NCBI GenBank assembly: GCA_018240595.1
Contig: JAFEFL010000025.1
Location: 310,001-374,000, forward strand
From: Pseudomonadota bacterium
Lineage (GTDB): Bacteria > Pseudomonadota > Alphaproteobacteria > Rhizobiales > Xanthobacteraceae
Direction: 5' to 3'
DNA length: 64,000 nucleotides
Made by a program: the position numbers and the translations under genes. The stretch's first letter is position 1. Every line of letters begins with the position of its first letter. Positions 56,778 to 64,000 of the stretch are shown piece by piece. The notes beneath the pieces were generated by a model, which was given only the letters and a program-made list of their open reading frames with translations, was not told the DNA's origin and made no database searches.

Positions 56778-57953
56778 TTGTCATTTCTCAACCGCGAGCC
56801 CCGCTTGACCGCAGCCACCCTCGACCACGGCCCCTCGCGCGACAACGGCCTCGATCTGAAAGCCGGCGGCCGCTGGACGGCCGTGCACGCCCGCACGCTG
56901 GAGCCGCTGATCGACGCCGCCAGCCACGCTGGCAAGCAGGGCCAGGGCGAAGTGCGCCGCGTCGTCTTCGACGCCAGCCAGGTCGAGCAGCTCGACACCT
57001 ACGGCGCCTGGCTGATCGAGCGCACCTTGCGGATCTGGAAGAGCCGCGGCGCCGAAACCGAGCTCGTCGGCCTGCAGGCGAGCTATCGCAACCTGTTCGA
57101 GAAGGTGCGCTCCGGCCAGCAGAAGCTGACGCCGCTCAAGCACAAGCAGACCGGCCTCGTCGCCACGTTCGAAAGCGTCGGCCGCACCATGGTGGCGGTC
57201 ACCACCGACCTGGCGACGATCTTCCAGATCGCCGGCCAGCTCGTCGTCGCGTTCCTGAGCGTGTGCGCGCATCCGCGGCGCTTCCGCATCACCTCGATGG
57301 TCAATCACCTCGAGCGCGTCTGCTGGCACGCGGTGCCGATCATCCTGCTGATCACCTTCCTCATCGGCGCCATCATCGCGCAGCAGGGCATCTTCCACTT
57401 CCGCACTTTCGGCGCCGACATCTATGTCGTCGATATGGTCGGCGTGCTGGTGCTGCGCGAACTCGGCGTGCTCATCGTCTGCATCATGATCGCCGGCCGT
57501 TCCGGCTCGGCTTACACCGCCGAGCTCGGCTCGATGAAGATGCGCGAGGAAGTCGATGCGTTGCGCACCATGGGCTTCGACCCGGTGGAGGTACTGGTAC
57601 TGCCGCGCATCCTCGCGCTGATGATCGCGGTGCCGATCCTCACCTTCCTCGGCTCGATGGCCGCGCTGTATGGCGGCGGCCTGGTGGCGTGGCTGTACGG
57701 CGGCATCGATCCCAAGATCTTCATGTCGCGCCTGCATGAATCGATCAACGGCCAGACCTTTGCCGTCGGCATGATCAAGGCGCCCTTCATGGCGCTGATC
57801 ATCGGGCTGGTCGCCTGTATGGAGGGCATGCAGGTCAAGGGCTCGGCGGAATCGCTCGGCGCCAAGACCACGGACTCCGTGGTTAAATCGATCTTCCTCG
57901 TCATCGTCATCGACGGCCTGTTCGCCGTGTTCTTCGCCTCGGTCGGGATCTGA
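56778..57953 (+). CDS. mlaE: MlaE family lipid ABC transporter permease with N-terminal STAS domain
   Basis: Membrane permease of a phospholipid-transport ABC system (391 aa from the TTG at 56778). Residues about 25-115 form a STAS-like domain (VRRVVFDASQVEQLDTYGAWLIERTLR), then MlaE with about five spans, including LRELGVLIVCIMIAGRSGSAYTAELGSMKMREEVDALRTMGFDPVEVLVLPR. No ATG is available at the right place, so the start is a TTG here or at 56805. Followed at once by mlaF and mlaD. Confidence 0.9.
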   Translation: MSFLNREPRLTAATLDHGPSRDNGLDLKAGGRWTAVHARTLEPLIDAASHAGKQGQGEVRRVVFDASQVEQLDTYGAWLIERTLRIWKSRGAETELVGLQASYRNLFEKVRSGQQKLTPLKHKQTGLVATFESVGRTMVAVTTDLATIFQIAGQLVVAFLSVCAHPRRFRITSMVNHLERVCWHAVPIILLITFLIGAIIAQQGIFHFRTFGADIYVVDMVGVLVLRELGVLIVCIMIAGRSGSAYTAELGSMKMREEVDALRTMGFDPVEVLVLPRILALMIAVPILTFLGSMAALYGGGLVAWLYGGIDPKIFMSRLHESINGQTFAVGMIKAPFMALIIGLVACMEGMQVKGSAESLGAKTTDSVVKSIFLVIVIDGLFAVFFASVGI

Positions 57954-57955
57954 CC

Positions 57956-58765
57956 ATGCCGATACGGTCCGAGGATGCCGTCATCAAGGTGCGCGATCTG
58001 GTCGTCGATTTCGCCGGCCGCAAGGTGCTGAACGGCGTCAATCTCGACCTCAAGCGCGGCGAAATCCTCGGCTTCGTCGGCGCCTCGGGCGCCGGCAAAT
58101 CGGTGCTGACCCGCACCATCATCGGCCTGTTGCCGATGCAGCAAGGCTCGATCGAAGTGCTCGGCGTCGAGCTCAGCAAGGCGAGCCAGTCGGAACGCCA
58201 GGCGGTGGACCGGCGCTGGGGCGTGCTGTTCCAGCAGGGCGCCCTGTTCTCTTCGCTGACCTCGGGCAAGAATGTCGAGTTTCCGATCCGCGAATACTTG
58301 CGGCTGTCGCCGAAGCTGACGACCGAGATCGCGATTTCGAAACTTGAAATGGTCGGCCTCAAGCCGGACGTCTACCGCAATTACCCGTCGGAACTGTCGG
58401 GCGGCATGATCAAGCGCGTGGCGCTGGCGCGCGCGCTGGCGCTCGATCCGGAAATCCTGTTTCTCGACGAGCCGACCTCCGGCCTCGATCCGATCAGCGC
58501 CGCCGAATTCGATCACCTGCTGCTGACGCTGCAGGAGACGCTCGGCATTTCCGTGTTCATGGTAACGCACGATCTCGACAGCCTGCATCGCACCTGCGAC
58601 CGCATCGCGGTGCTGAGCGAAGGCAAGATCGTCGAGGCCGGGAACATGGATGTCATGCTGGCCTCGCAGCACCCGTGGCTGAAGGAATACTTCCACGGCG
58701 AGCGGGCCCACACCGATTTCCAGGTAGCGATAAAGGGACGGCGCGTCACTGAAAAGCGCGCGTGA
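57956..58765 (+). CDS. mlaF: MlaF-type lipid ABC transporter ATP-binding protein
   Basis: ATPase (269 aa): Walker A GASGAGKSVLTR, signature LSGGMIKRVALARAL, Walker B ILFLDEPTSGLDP, switch His MVTHDLDSL. GRRWGVLFQQGALFSSLT is the MlaF-type Q-loop. Drives lipid movement between the inner membrane and periplasmic MlaD-type partner. The C-terminal GERAHTDFQVAIKGRRVTEKRA extension is short. Starts 2 bp after mlaE. Confidence 0.93.
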   Translation: MPIRSEDAVIKVRDLVVDFAGRKVLNGVNLDLKRGEILGFVGASGAGKSVLTRTIIGLLPMQQGSIEVLGVELSKASQSERQAVDRRWGVLFQQGALFSSLTSGKNVEFPIREYLRLSPKLTTEIAISKLEMVGLKPDVYRNYPSELSGGMIKRVALARALALDPEILFLDEPTSGLDPISAAEFDHLLLTLQETLGISVFMVTHDLDSLHRTCDRIAVLSEGKIVEAGNMDVMLASQHPWLKEYFHGERAHTDFQVAIKGRRVTEKRA

Positions 58766-58776
58766 GGAGTTGAGCG

Positions 58777-59673
58777 ATGGAAGACAGGGCGAAATTCGCA
58801 TTGATCGGTTTGTTCACGTTCGCCGTGATCGCCGCCGCGTTCGGCTTCGTCTACTGGATCCACACGGCCGGCGGCAGCAAGGAGACGAAGTCCTACCTCG
58901 TCGTGTTCGAGGGGTCGGTCTCGGGCCTGCGCGTCGGCGGTCCGGTGCTGTTCAACGGCATCCGCGTCGGTGAGGTCACCGAGATGCGGCTGACGGACAA
59001 GCCGTCGGAAGTCGCCTCCGTCATCGCCGTCACGCCGTCGACGCCGATCCGCTCCGACACCGTCGTGACGCTGGAATATGCGGGCCTCACCGGCATCGCC
59101 TCGGTGTCGCTGAAGGGCGGCACCGCCTCCTCCGCGCCGCTGGCGGCCGCCAAGAAAGGCGATCTGCCGACCTTGCGCGCCGCCTCGACCGCCGGCGACA
59201 TGGGCACCGCGGTGCGCGAGACTTTGGCCAAGGCCGACGCCATCATCGTCGAGAACCAGGAATCGCTGCGCAACACCATCAAGAACCTGGAAACTTTCAC
59301 CGACGCGCTGGCGCGCAACAGCAAGAAAATCGACGAACTGGTCGGCAACGGCGCCCAGGCCATGAGTTCGATCAACGATCTCGCGGTCAGCCTCAAGAAC
59401 GACACCAGCAAGGTCGCCGGCAACCTCGACAAGCTCACGACCAATCTCGACAAGCAGACGACGATGCTGGCGGAGAACCTCGACCGTCGCACCGCGGAGA
59501 TCACCGAAGGCATCACCAAGGTGACGGATACGGCCAACAAGCACATCACCATCGTCGGCAACGACCTGCACCGCTCGATCGGCAACATCGACCGCGCCGT
59601 CACCGACCTGGCGAAGAACCCGCAGCGCATCCTGTTCGGCGGTTCGAGCGACAGCAACGGCAACAAGCGCTAG
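58777..59673 (+). CDS. mlaD: MlaD family (MCE domain) lipid-binding protein
   Basis: Inner-membrane-anchored MCE protein (298 aa). One N-terminal helix (residues 8-27), then the MCE domain (YLVVFEGSVSGLRVGGPVLFNGIRVGEVTEM, residues about 40-120) and a long predicted helical region with repeated Asn/Asp/Leu patterns (NLDKLTTNLDKQTTMLAENLD), which would extend towards the outer membrane. No MlaC or lipoprotein partner is encoded in the window. Confidence 0.92.
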   Translation: MEDRAKFALIGLFTFAVIAAAFGFVYWIHTAGGSKETKSYLVVFEGSVSGLRVGGPVLFNGIRVGEVTEMRLTDKPSEVASVIAVTPSTPIRSDTVVTLEYAGLTGIASVSLKGGTASSAPLAAAKKGDLPTLRAASTAGDMGTAVRETLAKADAIIVENQESLRNTIKNLETFTDALARNSKKIDELVGNGAQAMSSINDLAVSLKNDTSKVAGNLDKLTTNLDKQTTMLAENLDRRTAEITEGITKVTDTANKHITIVGNDLHRSIGNIDRAVTDLAKNPQRILFGGSSDSNGNKR

Positions 59674-59686
59674 CCGGCAAAAAGCA

Positions 59687-59720
59687 AACGCCGGGCCGAT
59701 CAAGGGATCGGCCCGGCGTT
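59687..59720. terminator. bidirectional terminator between mlaD and tctA
   Basis: A perfect 15-bp stem AACGCCGGGCCGATC / GATCGGCCCGGCGTT with loop AAGG between convergent genes. On the minus strand it is followed by TGCTTTTTGCC, so it is strongest for tctA. On the plus strand it ends mlaD with GTCGCAATC only. Confidence 0.85.
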
Positions 59721-59744
59721 GTCGCAATCAAACTTCCGACGATC

Positions 59745-61259
59745 CTAGTTTTCCGACTCGACGAATACTTCCTCGCGCCGCTTGCGGATCATCGGCAGGA
59801 TGGCGATGACCAGCAACGCCACCGAGATCGCGATCAGCACCGCCGAAATCGGCCGCGTCACGAACACCGTCGTGTCGCCGCGCGCGATCAGCATGGCGCG
59901 GCGCAAGTTGTCCTCCATCAGCGGACCGAGCACGAAGGCGAGCACCAGCGGCGCCGGCTCGAAGTCGTGCTTCATCAGCCAGTAGCCGAACAGGCCGAAC
60001 AGCGCGGCGATGATGACGTCGCTCGCCGAGTTGTCGATCGAGTAGATGCCGATGCAGCAGAACACGATGATCGACGGGAACAGGATGCGGTAAGGCACCC
60101 GCAGCAGGCGCACCCAGACGCCGACCAGCGGCAGGTTGATGATCACCAGCATCAGATTGCCGAACCACATCGAGGCGATCATGCCCCAGAACAGGTCGGG
60201 CTGCTTGGTCATCACCTGCGGGCCGGGAATGATGCCGTGAATGGTCATGGCGCCGACCATCAGCGCCATGACGGCATTCGGCGGAATGCCGAGCGTCAGG
60301 AGCGGAATGAACGAGGTCTGCGCCGCGGCATTGTTGGCCGATTCCGGACCGGCCACGCCTTCGATGGCGCCGTGGCCGAACCGCTTGGGATCCTTGGCCA
60401 GCTTCTTCTCGAGCGTATAGGCCGCGAAGGAGGACACCACCGCGCCGCCGCCGGGCAGGATGCCGAGGATCGAGCCGAGCACCGTGCCGCGCGCGATCGG
60501 CCAGGCGGAATCCTTCAGATCCTTGCGCGTCGGCATCAGTCCCTTGATCTTGCTCTGCACGATGTCGCGGTTCACCGCCGAGACTTCGAGATTGCGGATG
60601 ATCTCGGCGAAGCCGAACAGGCCCATCGCCACGTTGGTGAAGCCGATGCCGTCCAGCAGTTCCGGCATGCCGAGCGTCATGCGGCCGACGCCGGTGTCGA
60701 TATCCGAGCCGATCGTCGACAACAGCAGGCCGGTCATCACCATCGCCACCGACTTGAGCACCGAGCCCTTGGCCAGCACGACGGCGAAGATGAGGCCGAG
60801 CAGCATCAGCGCGAAGTATTCGGCCGGGCCGAACTCCAGGGCGACCTTGGTCAGCGGCTCGCCGAGCGCGGCGACCAGCACGGTGGCGACGCAGCCGGCG
60901 AAGAACGAGCCGATCGCCGCGATCGACAAAGCGGCGCCGGCGCGGCCCTGCTTGGCCATCTCGTGGCCGTCGAGGCAGGTAATGACCGAGGTCGCCTCGC
61001 CCGGGATGTTGACGAGGATCGACGTGGTCGAGCCGCCATATTGCGCGCCGTAATAGATGCCGGCGAGCATGATCAGCGCGCCGACCGGATCGAGGCCGAA
61101 GGTGATCGGCAGCAGCATGGCGATCGTCGCCACGGTGCCGATGCCGGGCAACACGCCGACCAGCGTGCCGACCAGCGCGCCGAGCAGACAGAAGCCGAGA
61201 TTGACGGGAGAGCCGGCGACGGAAAAGCCGAGCCACAGGTTGGAAAAGAGATCGTTCAT
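59745..61259 (-). CDS. tctA: tripartite tricarboxylate transporter permease TctA
   Basis: Large membrane subunit (504 aa, about 12 spans). The N-terminal [23 protein letters not shown] and the Gly-rich [27 protein letters not shown] are family hallmarks, with [32 protein letters not shown]. Takes up citrate-like or other organic acids with an ion gradient. Follows tctB by 15 bp. The binding protein TctC, which defines the substrate, is not in the window. Confidence 0.93.
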   Translation of the reverse strand: MNDLFSNLWLGFSVAGSPVNLGFCLLGALVGTLVGVLPGIGTVATIAMLLPITFGLDPVGALIMLAGIYYGAQYGGSTTSILVNIPGEATSVITCLDGHEMAKQGRAGAALSIAAIGSFFAGCVATVLVAALGEPLTKVALEFGPAEYFALMLLGLIFAVVLAKGSVLKSVAMVMTGLLLSTIGSDIDTGVGRMTLGMPELLDGIGFTNVAMGLFGFAEIIRNLEVSAVNRDIVQSKIKGLMPTRKDLKDSAWPIARGTVLGSILGILPGGGAVVSSFAAYTLEKKLAKDPKRFGHGAIEGVAGPESANNAAAQTSFIPLLTLGIPPNAVMALMVGAMTIHGIIPGPQVMTKQPDLFWGMIASMWFGNLMLVIINLPLVGVWVRLLRVPYRILFPSIIVFCCIGIYSIDNSASDVIIAALFGLFGYWLMKHDFEPAPLVLAFVLGPLMEDNLRRAMLIARGDTTVFVTRPISAVLIAISVALLVIAILPMIRKRREEVFVESEN

Positions 61260-61274
61260 CGCCCGTGTCCCCGC

Positions 61275-61799
61275 TTAGAAACTTGGCCAGAGCGGGAACG
61301 GCAGTTGCAGCAGATAGCGGAACAGCACGACGCAAAACGCCGTCATCGCCGCCGCCGCAATCAGACTTTCCAGCAACCTGATTTTGGTGCCGCCCAGAAC
61401 CGCGATCATGAAGGCGACGAAAGTCGCGATGATCAGACCGAACTCGGGAATGCGAATGCCGCCGACGCGGGCGCCGCGGATCAGCAGGGCGAAGGCGACG
61501 ATGGCGCCGACGACGTAGAGCGGGCCGCGCAGCGCATAGCTCTCCAGCGGCGGGCCGTCATTGAACAAGCCGCTGATGGCGACGGCGGCGCCGATCAGAA
61601 TCAACAGCGAGGCAAATAGTCGCGGCACCGTGCCGGGGCCGAATGAATAGCCGCTGACGCCGGACAGGTCGCGGGCCGCCCACATGGCAAACAGCGCGAG
61701 CGCGATCAGGGCAAGGCCGCCAAAGAAGTCCCGCGGAGCTCTGATCCGCAATGGGAAAACGCCCCCGCCCCCGGGGGAGTTTTTTGTGCTCTCCGCCAT
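61275..61799 (-). CDS. tctB: tripartite tricarboxylate transporter TctB family protein
   Basis: Small membrane subunit (174 aa, four spans) following the polar MAESTKNSPGGGG start. GGLALIALALFAMWAARDLSG and GYSFGPGTVPRLFASLLILIGAAVAI are typical. GGAGAGGGAACG precedes the ATG at 61799. The longer frame from 61865 has no support. Located just upstream of tctA. Confidence 0.9.
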   Translation of the reverse strand: MAESTKNSPGGGGVFPLRIRAPRDFFGGLALIALALFAMWAARDLSGVSGYSFGPGTVPRLFASLLILIGAAVAISGLFNDGPPLESYALRGPLYVVGAIVAFALLIRGARVGGIRIPEFGLIIATFVAFMIAVLGGTKIRLLESLIAAAAMTAFCVVLFRYLLQLPFPLWPSF

Positions 61800-61886
61800 C
61801 GTTCCCTCTCCAGCCCTATTGAACGCAGTACCTCGTTGCCGTCTAGCACAGGGCCGACGGCGCAAAGCTGCGACAATTTGGCAAAT

Positions 61887-62417
61887 TCACAACCAGCCAG
61901 AGAGGCCAAGCAATCCCGCGACTGCGAACAGCCACAGCGGGCTGATTCTCGTGAAGACGGCGACGACAACCGTTGCCACGGTGACCAAGGCCGCCGCGAT
62001 ATTCTTGTCGGCGGCGCGCGCCAGCACGAAAGCGCTCGCGCCGATCAATCCGAGCGAAACCGGGACGAGCGCGGCCTGCAAGGCGATGCGCCAGCGCGCG
62101 GCCTTGAATTTGTTCCAGGTCTGCGCGGCGAAATAAGCGACGACGCAGGTCGGCCCGCACATCGCCGCGGTCGCCACGGCGGCGCCGGCGAGCCCGGCGA
62201 CATGATAGCCGATCAATGCGACGATCATCACATTCGGTCCCGGCGACAATTGCGCGATGGCGAAGCTGTCGGTGAACTGACGGTCGTTCAGCCAGTGCAC
62301 CGTCTCGACCGCATAGCGATGCATGTCCGGGATCGCGGTCACCGCGCCGCCGACGGCGATCAGCGACAGCAGCCCGAAGTAGGTCGCGAGTGCGGTAAGC
62401 GGGCTGTCGTCGTTCAT
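61887..62417 (-). CDS. chromate transporter family protein, second half-size subunit (ChrA)
   Basis: Half-length CHR protein (176 aa, about 6 spans). Conserved FGLLSLIAVGGAVTAIPDM and AIAQLSPGPNVMIVALIGY match one half of ChrA. The start at MNDDSPLTA overlaps its partner's stop by 4 bp. Short-chain CHR proteins work as pairs in opposite membrane orientation. The physiological anion may be chromate or sulfate; not determined. Confidence 0.88.
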   Translation of the reverse strand: MNDDSPLTALATYFGLLSLIAVGGAVTAIPDMHRYAVETVHWLNDRQFTDSFAIAQLSPGPNVMIVALIGYHVAGLAGAAVATAAMCGPTCVVAYFAAQTWNKFKAARWRIALQAALVPVSLGLIGASAFVLARAADKNIAAALVTVATVVVAVFTRISPLWLFAVAGLLGLSGWL

Positions 62418-62995
62418 CGTTTCACCGAACCGGCCGGAAAGAGCCACGCCAGAACGAAGGCGGCCGGCGCCAGCACGGCGAGCACCGGCAGCAGCGGCCA
62501 GCGCACGAGCCCGACGCCGATGAAGGCGAGGATCGCGATCGCCGCCGGCCAGCCGATTTGCGTGAACAGCGGCTTCGCCATCTTGATGGTCATTGCAATG
62601 ATCAGCCCGGCAGCCGCGGCGCCGACGCCGGACAGGATGCGGCTCAGGACTTCAAGATCGCCGTAATGTGCGTAGAGCACGGCGATGATGGTCACGATCA
62701 CCATCGGCGGCCCCATCAGACCGAGAAAGGCGACCGCCGCGCCGGGAGCGCCGGCAATGCGCGCCCCGAACACCACCGAGAAATTCACGACGTTGGGGCC
62801 CGGCAGAAACTGCGACAGCGCAAAGTCCTCGTTGAACTCCTCCGCCGTCATCCAGCGCTTGCGTTCGACGATCATGCGCCGGGCCCAGGGTAAGGCGCCG
62901 CCGAAGCCGGACACCGCGATATGGGCGAAAGCCAGGAAGAGTTCGGTCAGCGAGGGACGAACGAGGGTGCTGTCAGGCTCGGCCAGATCGGTCAT
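62414..62995 (-). CDS. chromate transporter family protein, first half-size subunit (ChrA)
   Basis: Half-length CHR protein (193 aa). AFAHIAVSGFGGALPWARRMIVERKRWMTAEEFNEDFALSQFLPGPNVVNFSV contains the PGPN signature. Start at MTDLAEPDS is chosen; the frame from 63070 lacks homology in its first 25 residues. Coupled to the second half-size gene, together equal to one full ChrA. Confidence 0.9.
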   Translation of the reverse strand: MTDLAEPDSTLVRPSLTELFLAFAHIAVSGFGGALPWARRMIVERKRWMTAEEFNEDFALSQFLPGPNVVNFSVVFGARIAGAPGAAVAFLGLMGPPMVIVTIIAVLYAHYGDLEVLSRILSGVGAAAAGLIIAMTIKMAKPLFTQIGWPAAIAILAFIGVGLVRWPLLPVLAVLAPAAFVLAWLFPAGSVKR

Positions 62996-63159
62996 GCGCC
63001 ACGTCCCGGAACGGGGGGAATCGCCGGCGAAACCGGCTCCAACGCTTAGCCCGGCACCGCCCATCCGCAAAGCATCGTCCGTGTAAACGAACCTTGACCC
63101 GACGCCCCGCGGCGCTCATCAAAGACCGCACTTGTTGTCCTGCCGGGAGCGACCTCCGC

Positions 63160-64000
63160 ATGTTTGATTTCGACCGCATCATCGAGCGCCGCGGCACCCA
63201 CTCGTCGAAATGGGACAATATCGCCAAGCTTTCCGGCATCACCGCCTCCGACGCGATCCCGATGTGGGTGGCCGATATGGACTTCGCGGCCCCTCCCGGC
63301 GTCGCCGAGGCGCTGACCGCCGAGGTCAATCGCGGCGTGCATGGCTACTATGCCGACACCGGAAGCTGGGCCGAGGCGCTCGCGGCATGGCTCAGGAAGC
63401 GGCACGGCCTGACCATCGACACCGCCTGGGTGACGCCGGTGCCCGGCATCGTCGCCGGCCTCGGCATGGTGCTCCAGGCGCTGAGCGAACCGGGCGACGA
63501 GATCGTTCTTTTTCCGCCGGCCTATCACGCCTTCCGCAAGATCATCCTGGCGAACGACCGGCGCATCCTCGATTGCCAGTTGGTCAACCAGCAGGGCCGC
63601 TACGCGATGGACCTCGAGTCGCTCGGCCGGCTGATCACGCCGCGCACCAAGATCGTGTTCCTGTGCAGTCCGCACAATCCCGGCGGCACGGTGTGGTCGC
63701 CCGACGAGCTGAGCGCCCTCGGCCGGTTCTGTGCCGAGCATAATCTCTATCTCGCCTCCGACGAGATCCACTGCGATCTCATCTTCAGCCACGCCAAGCA
63801 CACGCCGACGCTGACCGCGGCGCCGGAGATCGCCGATCGCCTCGTCTCCTGCTTCGCCGCGACCAAGACCTTCAACCTCGCCGGCGCCCATATGGGCGCG
63901 CTGGTGACGTCGAACGCGGCGCTGCGCAAGAAGATCGACGCCCGCGTCGCCGCCGCCAACCTCACGTCACTCGCCTCCTTCGGCATGATCGCCACCGAGG
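63160..64000 (+). CDS. MalY/PatB family PLP-dependent enzyme, C-terminus beyond the window
   Basis: Fold-type I PLP enzyme with 280 residues visible out of an expected 385-400. The N-terminus FDFDRIIERRGTHSSKWDNIAKLSGI...AIPMWVADMDFAAPPGVAEAL is characteristic of cystathionine beta-lyase/C-S lyase MalY-PatB proteins rather than ordinary aminotransferases. HNPGGTVWSPDEL and ASDEIHCDLIF bind the cofactor. The Schiff-base Lys is in ATKTFNLAGAHMG. Probable role: C-S beta-elimination or transamination. Substrate unknown. Confidence 0.9.
   Translation, partial: MFDFDRIIERRGTHSSKWDNIAKLSGITASDAIPMWVADMDFAAPPGVAEALTAEVNRGVHGYYADTGSWAEALAAWLRKRHGLTIDTAWVTPVPGIVAGLGMVLQALSEPGDEIVLFPPAYHAFRKIILANDRRILDCQLVNQQGRYAMDLESLGRLITPRTKIVFLCSPHNPGGTVWSPDELSALGRFCAEHNLYLASDEIHCDLIFSHAKHTPTLTAAPEIADRLVSCFAATKTFNLAGAHMGALVTSNAALRKKIDARVAAANLTSLASFGMIATE

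Overview
The window is a GC-rich (mid-60s percent by eye) stretch of a chromosome from an alphaproteobacterium. Gene content and order point to Hyphomicrobiales, near Xanthobacteraceae/Nitrobacteraceae: divergent miaA/serB, hflK-hflC-DUF2065-degP, an ilv operon behind a leader peptide, many TRAP/ABC/Tct importers, a CtrA-type TTAA-N7-TTAA box and Bradyrhizobium-style palindromic intergenic repeats. This placement is inference from gene content, not a database match.

Region by region. (1) 1-1725, minus: an SDR dehydrogenase cut by the window edge and an acyl-CoA dehydrogenase, translationally coupled. (2) 1972-8837, plus: a peptide/opine-type ABC importer without a binding protein, then a YdiF-type CoA-transferase, an AroE-like dehydrogenase and a MaoC-like hydratase. 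(3) 8888-15889, minus: a convergent operon with the same three enzyme classes (AroE-like, MaoC, CoA-transferase), a polar-amino-acid-type ABC importer and an aldo/keto reductase. (4) 16036-17595: two tandem IclR regulators, divergent from region 3 across two TGGAAT-based palindromes. Together these look like two parallel uptake-and-CoA-activation modules for unidentified carboxylic acids. This is the least explained part of the window. (5) 17575-18683: a decayed tyrosine integrase and an ABC binding-protein fragment beside tRNA-Lys(CUU), the scar of a mobile element.

(6) 18918-25659: an exported LTXXQ protein, a TRAP transporter (dctM, dctQ, dctP), leuA with a leucine-rich leader peptide, and an ICMT-like methyltransferase. 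(7) 25783-34828, all minus: IorAB-type molybdenum hydroxylase, PPK2, a Nudix-like protein, a PhzF-like protein, pdxY, and a nitrate/sulfonate/taurine-type ABC importer. (8) 34982-39281: ilvC, a LysE-type exporter, ilvH, ilvB, preceded by an Ile/Leu/Val leader peptide and attenuator. (9) 39440-47623: four tandem methyl-accepting chemotaxis proteins with no che genes nearby. (10) 47765-53604: miaA and serB diverging over 4 bp, a large palindromic repeat, degP, a DUF2065 protein, hflC and hflK. (11) 53821-56562: an SDR, then thyA, a GNAT protein and folA (dTMP/folate metabolism) with a repeat inside the cluster. (12) 56723-59673: a CtrA-like box followed by mlaE-mlaF-mlaD for outer-membrane lipid transport. 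(13) 59745-64000: TctA/TctB without TctC, two half-size ChrA proteins, and a MalY/PatB-like PLP enzyme cut by the right edge.

Regulation readable from sequence includes two amino-acid attenuation leaders (leu, ilv), IclR-type and TetR-type operator-like palindromes, a CtrA-like box and several intrinsic terminators. Most genes are standard. The twin CoA-transferase/AroE-like modules, the two leader peptides and the repeat elements deserve the most attention.
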